This document shows, in pieces, positions 15,730-22,079 of a stretch of 22,572 nucleotides of DNA. The stretch is from positions 1-22,572 of the forward strand of contig JBNJEL010000024.1 of the NCBI GenBank assembly GCA_051745835.1, read 5' to 3'. The notes below the pieces were generated by a model. That model had not been told where the DNA came from and did not search any database. It saw nothing but the letters and a program-made list of their open reading frames with translations. Position numbers and translations under genes: made by a program. Numbering within the stretch: position 1 is the first letter of the stretch; each line of letters starts with the position of its first letter. Source of the DNA: JBNJEL01 sp051745835. Its GTDB lineage: Bacteria > Bacillota > Halanaerobiia > Halobacteroidales > Acetohalobiaceae.

Positions 15730-16137
15730 TTACTCATTAGTTCTACTATCAGCTGCTAAAGCTAAACGATGAGCTCCAATCTCACGCAGAATATCCATTA
15801 CTTCCACAACTTTATCATACTTAACCGCTCGATCAGCCTTAATAATTACTACTGTCTCAGAGTTATCTTTTAACTGAGAAGCAACTTCACTTCTTAAATC
15901 AGCCTTAGTTAATAATTGGTCTTTAAGATAGATCTCTCCTTTAGCCGATAAATTCACCACTACCTGATCCTGTTTCTGTTGAGTCACTGTCTCTGCTTGT
16001 GGTAGATTAATATCCAACCCCGATGGTGTTGTCCTAAAAGTAGTAAATAACATAAAAAAGATCAATAAAAAGAATAACACATCTATCATTGGTAATATCT
16101 TAACTTCACTCTTACGCTTAGTACTTCTGTGAAACAT
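15730..16137 (-). CDS. exbD: ExbD/TolR family biopolymer transport protein
   Basis: ExbD is the proton-conducting partner in the ExbB-ExbD motor. The 135-residue product has a short cytoplasmic N-terminus, one membrane helix (about 16-36) beginning PMIDVLFFLLIFFML with the essential proton-relay Asp19, and a periplasmic domain containing INLPQAET, VVNLSAKGEIYL and VVIIKADRAVKYDKVVEVMD. The frame is open to 16197, but the ATG at 16137 is preceded by GAGGTG at correct spacing and gives a normal length. The gene overlaps the end of exbB by 20 nt, consistent with coupled translation. ExbD or TolR cannot be separated from sequence alone; the adjacent TonB-like gene favours ExbD. Confidence 0.93.
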   Translation of the reverse strand: MFHRSTKRKSEVKILPMIDVLFFLLIFFMLFTTFRTTPSGLDINLPQAETVTQQKQDQVVVNLSAKGEIYLKDQLLTKADLRSEVASQLKDNSETVVIIKADRAVKYDKVVEVMDILREIGAHRLALAADSRTNE

Positions 16138-16780
16138 ACTTGTCACCTCTACGACTTGAATGTCGCTGGCTACTACTATCTTTAGCGAAAAGATCAATCA
16201 ATCTCATTGACCATTGATTCATCTCATTTGTCTTAGCATCTACCTTGCTGTCGAGATAAGAGTAGAATAACATTGTAGGAATTGCTACAATCAACCCCAC
16301 TGCTGTACTAACTAATGCCTCGGCAATTCCTGAACTTAAAGCACTAGGCGCTGCAATTCCTTTTGCTCCTGCTAAAATATTAAAACTCTTAATAATTCCA
16401 ATTACTGTACCAAGCAGTCCTAATAATGGGGCTGTTGAGGCAATAAAGTCTAAAATACGCATCCGCTTCTCCATCTTCTTAATCTCATTTTGACCGCGAA
16501 TCTGAATTAATTCTTTAATTGTTTGACGATCCTCACCGTACTTCTCTAATCCTGCTAAGATCATAGCACTAACCGGACCTTTAGTATTCTTAGCTTCATT
16601 TTTAGCTTTAGATAACTTACCATTAGATAATAGTAACTCTATTCGTTTAATTAACCTAAAGTCATTATTACTAATACTTCTAAAATAGAAGATCCTCTCT
16701 AAAATAACTGCAACACTTAAAATGGAACAGATTAACAATGGAATAATTGTTGGTCCACCTTGAAATATAATTTTAAACAT
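16118..16780 (-). CDS. exbB: ExbB/TolQ/MotA family proton channel protein
   Basis: ExbB forms the pentameric proton channel of the TonB or Tol motor. The 220-residue product has three membrane helices (about 9-30, 109-133 and 150-174) and the family signature STAPLLGLLGTVIGII, followed by ALSSGIAEALVSTAVGLIVAIP. A long cytoplasmic loop lies between helices 1 and 2, as expected. An AAGGAGGAGCGC site precedes the ATG. It is the first gene of the seven-gene envelope operon. The short C-terminal Ser/Arg tail is encoded across the overlap with exbD. I found no strong promoter in the 90 nt upstream; only a weak TTGTAG/AGTAAT pair is present. Confidence 0.94.
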   Translation of the reverse strand: MFKIIFQGGPTIIPLLICSILSVAVILERIFYFRSISNNDFRLIKRIELLLSNGKLSKAKNEAKNTKGPVSAMILAGLEKYGEDRQTIKELIQIRGQNEIKKMEKRMRILDFIASTAPLLGLLGTVIGIIKSFNILAGAKGIAAPSALSSGIAEALVSTAVGLIVAIPTMLFYSYLDSKVDAKTNEMNQWSMRLIDLFAKDSSSQRHSSRRGDKYVSQKY

Positions 16781-16869
16781 TTGCGCTCCTCCTTAACAGA
16801 ATCGAGTTTATTAATTACTATCTATTTCTTAAATTTTCTACAACTTAATGAATGATTCCTGCATTAGAA

Positions 16870-16906
16870 ATAAAAAACCTCCAATCTCACACAAAGATTA
16901 GAGGTT
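16870..16906 (-). terminator. rho-independent terminator after the PHP phosphoesterase gene
   Basis: AACCTCTAATCT and AGATTGGAGGTT (16895-16906 and 16876-16887 on the minus strand) pair over 12 bp with one G-U, around a 7-nt loop, and are followed by TTTTATTT. It begins 21 nt after the stop codon. Confidence 0.92.
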
Positions 16907-16927
16907 AATTGAACTAAATTCTTATAC

Positions 16928-17740
16928 TTAACAGATTTGTTGTAAAGTTGAAACCACTTTCTTCGGCACTTCAACAGTTCCCAATAGTAACTGATCCTCA
17001 TAATCACCATGACAGTCAGAACCACCAGTCTTGATTAAATCATACTCTAAAGCTAACTTTTCATAATGTCTCGTAGCTACTTTGTCATGTTCCGAATGAT
17101 AGACTTCAATCCCATCTAAACCTGCTGCTATTAGATCAGGAATTAAATCATCTCTATCCAAAGGGCCCGGATGCGCTAAGATTGCTACCCCTCCAACAGA
17201 CTTAATTAGCTTAATTGCATCCTGAGGTGTCAACTTAAATCTACTAACATAGGCAGGGCTATCTTGATCAATATACTTATCGAAAGCTTCACTAACCTTC
17301 GTAGCATACCCTGCTTCAATGATAGCTCGAGCTAAGTGCACACGGCTTAAATTACTACTACCAGCTATCTGACAGACTCGCTCAAAGTCAATCTCTATTC
17401 CTTCAATTAACGCTAATTTATCTACCATCTGTTTAATGCGATCATAACGAGCAGTCCTTAAGCGATTAAGCGTATTTGTCAATCTCTGCGCTTGAAGATC
17501 AAAACAGTAACCTAACATATGAATTTGAGAACCTTCTAACTCTGTATTTAACTCAATTCCTGTAAGCACTTTTAAATCTTTATTTTGAGCAGCTAACTGT
17601 GCTTCAGAAATGCCTTCTACAGTATCATGATCTGTAATAGCAATTGTTTCTAATCCTATTGCTTCTGCCCGCTCTACTACTTCAGTAGGAGTTAAATTGC
17701 CATCTGAAAAGGTAGTATGCAAGTGTAAATCTACTGTCAT
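16928..17740 (-). CDS. PHP-domain phosphoesterase (RNase AM / nucleoside bisphosphate phosphatase-like)
   Basis: The product (270 residues) is a PHP metal-dependent phosphoesterase of the YciV/TrpH group, whose studied members hydrolyse 3',5'-nucleoside bisphosphates and trim short RNAs 5' to 3'. Metal ligands are visible as DLHLHTTFSDG (His6, His8, Asp13), ITDHDTVEG (Asp37, His38), GIELN (Glu63), HMLGYCF (His74), LAHPGP, EVYHSEH and GGSDCHGD. An AMP-binding-type insert occupies about 85-180. It has its own promoter (17786-17814) and terminator, so it is a one-gene unit. Histidinol-phosphatase (HisK) is also a PHP enzyme, but its N-terminal motif differs and this gene is far from the his promoter. 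Confidence 0.88.
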   Translation of the reverse strand: MTVDLHLHTTFSDGNLTPTEVVERAEAIGLETIAITDHDTVEGISEAQLAAQNKDLKVLTGIELNTELEGSQIHMLGYCFDLQAQRLTNTLNRLRTARYDRIKQMVDKLALIEGIEIDFERVCQIAGSSNLSRVHLARAIIEAGYATKVSEAFDKYIDQDSPAYVSRFKLTPQDAIKLIKSVGGVAILAHPGPLDRDDLIPDLIAAGLDGIEVYHSEHDKVATRHYEKLALEYDLIKTGGSDCHGDYEDQLLLGTVEVPKKVVSTLQQIC

Positions 17741-17785
17741 TTTATTTCTTCCTCCATTCTTGATTAAATCATCACAACATCTATT

Positions 17786-17814
17786 ATTATAATTGTTAAT
17801 CTACAAAATAGCAA
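17786..17814 (-). promoter_or_regulatory. SigA-type promoter of the PHP phosphoesterase gene
   Basis: On the minus strand TTGCTA (17809-17814) and a perfect TATAAT (17786-17791) are 17 nt apart. Transcription would begin near 17779, 38 nt before the ATG. It starts just after spmB, which has no visible terminator. Confidence 0.82.
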
Positions 17815-17830
17815 CCACGTCTAATTACTA

Positions 17831-18370
17831 TTAACCAAATATTAAGTTAGTAATATATATTGCAGCTATAAACCCCGCTAAATCAGCTACTAATCCAGCA
17901 ATAATCGCATAACGACTATCTTTAATTCCTACTGCTCCAAAGTAGACAGTAACTACATAAAAAGTAGTCTCCGTACTTCCTTGAATTGTAGAAGCTAGGC
18001 GTCCAATTAAAGAATCAGGGCCAAATCTCTGTATTAATTCAGTCATTACTCCTAACGAACCTGTACCCGACAGTGGTCTAATCAATCCCAAAGTAACTAC
18101 TTCCCGTGGAATATTAAACATATCCAACAGCGGCTGTAATAAATCAAGTATCAACTCTAAAGCACCAGAAGATCTAAAGATAGCTATCGCCATTAACATT
18201 GCTACTAAGTAAGGTATAATCTTAACTACAGTAGAAACTCCTTCAACTGCCCCATCAGTAAAAACTTCATAAACATCAACTCGCTGATAGTAAGCATAAC
18301 CTACTATTACTAAGATAATTATTGGAATAGCCCAATTAGATAATAACTTAACCCCCTCAATCATAATCAT
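17831..18370 (-). CDS. spmB: spore maturation protein B
   Basis: SpmB and SpmA are membrane proteins needed for full dehydration of the spore core and heat resistance in Bacillus and Clostridium; their biochemical activity is not known. The 179-residue product is a nucleoside-recognition (Gate) domain protein with hydrophobic helices at about 12-28, 50-66 and 157-178. Conserved features are EGVSTVVKIIPYLVAM, GLIRPLSGTGSLGVMTEL and STIQGSTETTFYVVTVYFG. An ATG at 18364 is an alternative start, because the GGGG ribosome-binding site lies between ideal distances for the two. It follows spmA by 15 nt. Confidence 0.94.
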   Translation of the reverse strand: MIMIEGVKLLSNWAIPIIILVIVGYAYYQRVDVYEVFTDGAVEGVSTVVKIIPYLVAMLMAIAIFRSSGALELILDLLQPLLDMFNIPREVVTLGLIRPLSGTGSLGVMTELIQRFGPDSLIGRLASTIQGSTETTFYVVTVYFGAVGIKDSRYAIIAGLVADLAGFIAAIYITNLIFG

Positions 18371-18385
18371 CCAACCCCTATCACC

Positions 18386-18964
18386 CTAACTCCATACCTG
18401 ACGTAGAATTCTATCTGCTATTAACCCTATTATCGTTGAACAGACGGTAGCCAAGATAGTAGTACTAATTATCTCCATTGGTGCACTAGAACCAGCTGCT
18501 GCCCGTAGACTAATTACAGTTGCCGGCAGTAAAGTAACACTCGAAGTATTAATCACTAAAAAAGTACACATCGCATCACTAGCTCTCTTAGGCTGTGGAT
18601 TATGTTCTTGTAGCTCTTGCATCGCTTTAATGCCTAATGGAGTAGCCGAATTACCTAATCCCAACAAATTAGCACTAATATTTAACATAATTGCTCCTAA
18701 AGCAGGATGGTTTGCAGGCAGCTTAGGAAATAAAAATCTAGTCAGTGGACGAATTACCCTAGCCAACAGATCAATAAAATTAGACTCCTCAGCTAATTTC
18801 ATAATTCCTAACCATAGTGACATAGGGCCGATTAACTTAATTAAAATTAAAACTCCTTCTTCTGTCGTCTCTAAAATTGATTGTGATACTTGACCTAAAT
18901 TACCAGTTAAAAAGCCAATAATGATACCGCTACTGACTAGCCCAAACCAGATATGATTAATCAC
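18386..18964 (-). CDS. spmA: spore maturation protein A
   Basis: SpmA is the partner of SpmB in spore-core dehydration and is likewise a Gate-domain membrane protein. The 192-residue product shows several hydrophobic helices, EEGVLILIKLIGPMSLWLG, LNISANLLGLGNSATPLGIKAM and FLVINTSSVTLLPATVISLR, all typical of the family. The start codon is GTG at 18964, with GGAGG 9 nt upstream. A possible SigE-type promoter lies just upstream, matching the mother-cell expression known in Bacillus. The pair implies that the organism forms, or recently formed, endospores. Confidence 0.95.
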   Translation of the reverse strand: MINHIWFGLVSSGIIIGFLTGNLGQVSQSILETTEEGVLILIKLIGPMSLWLGIMKLAEESNFIDLLARVIRPLTRFLFPKLPANHPALGAIMLNISANLLGLGNSATPLGIKAMQELQEHNPQPKRASDAMCTFLVINTSSVTLLPATVISLRAAAGSSAPMEIISTTILATVCSTIIGLIADRILRQVWS

Positions 18965-18987
18965 TCTTAAGCTCCTCCCTCTAATTA

Positions 18988-19015
18988 ATCATATGTTACT
19001 GCTTAAAAATTATAT
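18988..19015 (-). promoter_or_regulatory. possible SigE-type promoter of spmAB
   Basis: On the minus strand ATATA (19011-19015) lies 15 nt from CATATGAT (18988-18995), which matches the SigE -10 pattern CATACAHT at six of eight positions. Mother-cell control is known for spmAB in Bacillus. The predicted start falls very close to the ribosome-binding site, which weakens the case. Confidence 0.38.
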
Positions 19016-19020
19016 CTCCA

Positions 19021-19060
19021 ATAAAAAAACACCTATCTAATCTCTGACAATTAGATAGGT
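19021..19060 (-). terminator. rho-independent terminator after spoVS
   Basis: A perfect 11-bp stem ACCTATCTAAT/ATTAGATAGGT (19031-19041 and 19050-19060) with an 8-nt loop is followed on the minus strand by G and seven T residues. It separates spoVS from spmA. Confidence 0.93.
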
Positions 19061-19095
19061 ATCTTTCTACTTATTAGTCTATAGATTAATGCAAC

Positions 19096-19356
19096 TTATC
19101 TTGGTTCTACTATCAATTTAATAGCCGTTCTCTCTTCGCCGTCAATCTCAATATCAGTAAAGGCTGGAATACAGATTAAATCAAGTCCACTCGGTGCTAC
19201 AAATCCTCTGGCAATTGCTACTGCTTTAATCCCTTGATTAATTGCTCCTGCTCCGATAGCCTGCAGTTCTGCTCCACCTCGCTCGCGCAAAACTCCAGCT
19301 AATGCACCTGCTACTGAATTTGGACTAGAACTAGATGATACCTTCAATACTTCCAT
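19096..19356 (-). CDS. spoVS: stage V sporulation protein S
   Basis: SpoVS is a small Alba-fold, probably nucleic-acid-binding protein. In Bacillus subtilis it is SigH-dependent, affects stage V and septation, and is conserved well beyond spore formers. The 86-residue product matches the family along its full length: MEVLKVSSSSSPNSVAGALA, GAINQGIKAVAIARGFVAP, and a FTDIEIDGEERTAIKLIVEP end. The ATG is preceded by GGGGAGG. That ribosome-binding site forms one arm of a perfect 12-nt inverted repeat whose other arm lies just behind ymdB. A promoter may lie between the arms, and a strong terminator follows the gene. Confidence 0.97.
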   Translation of the reverse strand: MEVLKVSSSSSPNSVAGALAGVLRERGGAELQAIGAGAINQGIKAVAIARGFVAPSGLDLICIPAFTDIEIDGEERTAIKLIVEPR

Positions 19357-19357
19357 G

Positions 19358-19500
19358 TTAAATACCTCCCCTTTTGGTTTAGGATTACTTGATATAAATA
19401 ACTACTATAAATAATACTTAGATATTTAGTAAAAAATTCCTTCTTTTTTAAAAAATTTATATTTATTCAGAATTACTTTTTAAATCAAGGAGGTATTTAA
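19358..19500 (-). promoter_or_regulatory. long-range inverted repeat that could hide the spoVS ribosome-binding site
   Basis: In the minus-strand transcript, TTAAATACCTCC (19489-19500) is an exact complement of GGAGGTATTTAA (19358-19369). The second arm contains the spoVS Shine-Dalgarno and ends 1 nt before the ATG. The arms are 119 nt apart. The first arm starts only 6 nt after the ymdB stop, so it would be present only in read-through RNA from ymdB and absent from RNA started between the arms. Confidence 0.55.
19404..19433 (-). promoter_or_regulatory. possible promoter of spoVS
   Basis: On the minus strand TTTACT (19428-19433) and TATAGT (19404-19409) are 18 nt apart. An AAGGAATTT sequence overlapping this region fits the SigH -35 pattern, but no good GAAT -10 box follows, so SigH use is uncertain. 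Confidence 0.35.
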
Positions 19501-19506
19501 GTCTAA

Positions 19507-20289
19507 TTACTGATTTTGATAAACTCTACGAATTCTACTAATCGAATTAGCCAAACCGGTAGCTTCATCAATCTCGACAACTACTGCTGTTAACTGTGTA
19601 TCACCTGTTGCTACCGAAAAGCGCTGCGGCATCTTAGTGGTTAACCTCTTTAAAACACCTTCCGGCTTCATACCTAAAATTGATTCTACACCACCTGTTA
19701 ATCCTACATCAGTTATGTAAGCACTACCTTCTGGAAATACTTGTTCGTCAGCAGTCTGCACGTGAGTATGAGTTCCAAAGACAGCACTAACTTTACCGTC
19801 AAAATATCTACCTAAACCTATCTTCTCAGAAGTAGCTTCGGCGTGGAAATCAACTAAAATAATATCTGACTCTAACTTAGAAAGCAACTCTTCTAATGAC
19901 CGAAACGGACAATCTACACATTCCATAAAGATTCTACCCAACAGATTAACTACAGTAATCTCCAAGCCAGAGTCAAGAATAAAGTTACGATAACCAACTC
20001 CTGGCGTTCCCGGTGGATAATTATAAGGACGCACTAAGTTCTCATCATCATCAATAAAATCAAAGATAGATTTATTATCCCAAGTATGATTACCCATTGT
20101 CAAAACATCAATGCCATAATCATATAACTCTTGTGCTACATCTTCAGTTATACCAAATCCTCCTGCTGCATTCTCGCCATTAGCGACCACAAAATCTATC
20201 TCTTCTTCTTGTTCTACCTTAGGTAGTAACTCTCTAACTGCTCTTCTCCCCGCACGCCCTACTACATCACCAATTAATAGTACCTTCAT
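19507..20289 (-). CDS. ymdB: YmdB family metallophosphoesterase
   Basis: YmdB is a dinuclear metal phosphodiesterase that cleaves 2',3'-cyclic nucleotides. In Bacillus it affects biofilm and motility gene expression and is linked to RNase Y. The 260-residue product keeps the metal-site residues Asp8 (GDVVG), Glu39-Asn40 (ANGENAAGG), Asn67-His68 (GNHTWD), His149 (DFHAEATSEK), and His174 and His176 (GTHTHVQTAD). An AAGGAGGGAG site precedes the ATG. It follows rny after a terminator, but I find no clear promoter in the 84 nt between, so either termination leaks or the promoter is weak. No terminator is visible after it. Confidence 0.96.
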   Translation of the reverse strand: MKVLLIGDVVGRAGRRAVRELLPKVEQEEEIDFVVANGENAAGGFGITEDVAQELYDYGIDVLTMGNHTWDNKSIFDFIDDDENLVRPYNYPPGTPGVGYRNFILDSGLEITVVNLLGRIFMECVDCPFRSLEELLSKLESDIILVDFHAEATSEKIGLGRYFDGKVSAVFGTHTHVQTADEQVFPEGSAYITDVGLTGGVESILGMKPEGVLKRLTTKMPQRFSVATGDTQLTAVVVEIDEATGLANSISRIRRVYQNQ

Positions 20290-20373
20290 TTTAATCTCCC
20301 TCCTTAAAAGTAATACTCCATCTCTTTAATCGACTCTCTTTTAGAGTATGCAACTAATCTTAATTTTAAAATA

Positions 20374-20411
20374 TAAAAAACCGCTCTAATCAATACAGAT
20401 CAGAGCGGTTT
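20374..20411 (-). terminator. rho-independent terminator after rny
   Basis: A 10-bp GC-containing stem AAACCGCTCT/AGAGCGGTTT (20402-20411 and 20378-20387 on the minus strand), with a 14-nt loop able to pair further inside, is followed by TTTATATTTT. It begins 12 nt after the stop codon. Confidence 0.93.
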
Positions 20412-20423
20412 AACTAACACTTA

Positions 20424-21959
20424 TTAATTTGCATATTCAACTTCTCTAGTTTCACGCACCACATTTACTTTAATCTGACCTGGATATTCTAACTCTTCTT
20501 CAATCTGTTGTGAAACTTCATAGGCCAGTTTAGCTGCTCTATCATCAGAAATCTTATCCGGCTCAACCATAATTCTTACTTCTCGTCCAGCCTGAATAGC
20601 ATAAGCACTTTCTACACCAGTAAAGGAATCAGCTAAATTCTCTAAGTTCTCTAAGCGCTTAATATAAGATTCTAATGTTTCGCGACGAGCACCAGGACGA
20701 GCAGCAGAAACTGCATCAGCCGCTGCTACTAAGACAGCTTCTATCGATTCAGCCTCTACATCACCATGATGAGCAGCAATTGCATGAATTACTTCATCTG
20801 ACTCACCAAACTTATTAGCTAAATCAGCTCCAATCTTAACATGAGGGCCTTCCATCTCTTGGTCTACTGCTTTACCTAAGTCATGTAAGAGACCAGCTCG
20901 CTTAGCTAACTGAGCATCAACTCCTAATTCAGCTGCCATTACACCAGCTAAGTGAGCTACTTCAATAGAGTGCTGTAAAACATTCTGTCCGTAACTAGTA
21001 CGATACTTAAGTCGACCTAATAACTTAATAATCTCACTATTTAAGCCATGAACACCTGTATCAAATGTTGCCTGTTCTCCTTCTTCATAAATTCTAGTAT
21101 CAATTTCATCTTCAGCTTTTTCAACCATCTCTTCAATGCGCGCTGGATGAATTCTACCATCAGCAATCAACTTCTCTAAAGCAATCCGAGCAATTTCACG
21201 ACGAATCGGATCAAATCCAGACAGAATAACTGCTTCCGGAGTATCATCAATAATTAAATCAATCCCGGTTAAATTCTCTAACGCTCTAATATTTCGTCCT
21301 TCACGACCAATAATTCGCCCTTTCATCTCATCACTAGGTAAGGAGACTACTGAAACTGTTGTTTCTGCTACATGATCAGCAGCACAACGCTGCATAGCTG
21401 TAGAGATAATCTCTCGTGCCTTCTTATCTGCTTCTTCACGGGCTCGACTCTCTATCTCCTTAATCATTCGAGCTGACTCATGTTCTACTTCATCCTCAAC
21501 CCGCTTAAGGAGAATATCTTTAGCTTCCTCAGTTGTCAAACCTGATAATTGTTCCAACTTCTGGACATGCTTTTGATGTAACTGTTCAATCTCCTCTTTC
21601 TTCTGCTTAATTTCTTGCTGTTCTTCAGTTAATTTCTTCTCTTTTTGCTCTACATTCTCTAACTTATTCTCTAAATTCTCTTCTTTCTTGACTAACCGTC
21701 CTTCTAAGCGTTGTAACTCATTACGCCGCTCACGACATTCTTGCTCAACCTCTTCTTTTATCTGATGAGCTTCCTCTTTAGCTTCTAATAGAATTTCGCG
21801 CTGTTTAGAATCTGCTTCACGATTGGCATCATCTATAATCTGTTCTGCTCGCTTCTCTGCAGATTCAATCTTACTTTCGGCAATATAGCGTCTGGTTAAA
21901 TACCCCCCACCAGCACCAACTACCACAGCAACTACTATATAAATTAAAGTCATTGACAT
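20424..21959 (-). CDS. rny: ribonuclease Y
   Basis: RNase Y is the membrane-anchored endoribonuclease that starts mRNA decay in many Firmicutes. The 511-residue product has an N-terminal transmembrane helix (about 4-22), a long charged coiled coil (about 28-190), a KH RNA-binding domain (about 213-275, GRIIGREGRNIRALE), and a catalytic HD domain with His359-Asp360 in AGLLHDLGKA and IAAHHGD downstream. Length and order are standard. Two ATGs are possible; the first (21959) is 9 nt from GGAGG and is used. It has its own near-consensus promoter and its own terminator, so it is essentially a single-gene unit next to ymdB. Confidence 0.97.
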   Translation of the reverse strand: MSMTLIYIVVAVVVGAGGGYLTRRYIAESKIESAEKRAEQIIDDANREADSKQREILLEAKEEAHQIKEEVEQECRERRNELQRLEGRLVKKEENLENKLENVEQKEKKLTEEQQEIKQKKEEIEQLHQKHVQKLEQLSGLTTEEAKDILLKRVEDEVEHESARMIKEIESRAREEADKKAREIISTAMQRCAADHVAETTVSVVSLPSDEMKGRIIGREGRNIRALENLTGIDLIIDDTPEAVILSGFDPIRREIARIALEKLIADGRIHPARIEEMVEKAEDEIDTRIYEEGEQATFDTGVHGLNSEIIKLLGRLKYRTSYGQNVLQHSIEVAHLAGVMAAELGVDAQLAKRAGLLHDLGKAVDQEMEGPHVKIGADLANKFGESDEVIHAIAAHHGDVEAESIEAVLVAAADAVSAARPGARRETLESYIKRLENLENLADSFTGVESAYAIQAGREVRIMVEPDKISDDRAAKLAYEVSQQIEEELEYPGQIKVNVVRETREVEYAN

Positions 21960-22047
21960 CTCTAACCACCTCCATATTAAATTGTCAACTCTATTAAAAT
22001 TAATTATTTATTATCTAGAGAAATGCAGAGAAAAGCACTTTGATTAT

Positions 22048-22076
22048 ATTGTATCTCTTTCAATTACCTATGTCAA
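22048..22076 (-). promoter_or_regulatory. SigA-type promoter of rny
   Basis: On the minus strand a perfect TTGACA (22071-22076) and TACAAT (22048-22053) are exactly 17 nt apart. The -35 box begins 3 nt after the stop codon of the upstream ATPase gene. The leader before the rny ATG would be about 80 nt, longer than others in this window. Confidence 0.85.
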
Positions 22077-22079
22077 GCT

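Noticed and set aside
16138..16197. Longer ExbD starting at 16197
   Set aside because: The extra 20 residues are unlike ExbD N-termini and overlap exbB further; the ATG at 16137 has a proper GAGGTG site.
16928..17740. PHP protein as the missing histidinol-phosphatase HisK
   Set aside because: Its motifs fit the YciV/TrpH (RNase AM) group better, and it is a separately transcribed single gene.
19489..19506. AAGGAGGTATTTAA on the plus strand as a ribosome-binding site
   Set aside because: No start codon follows at a usable distance and the plus strand is antisense to ymdB. It makes more sense as an anti-Shine-Dalgarno arm in minus-strand RNA.
21983..21988. A second TTGACA box just before rny
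   Set aside because: It is too close to the ribosome-binding site to drive rny; no -10 box could fit upstream of the start codon.
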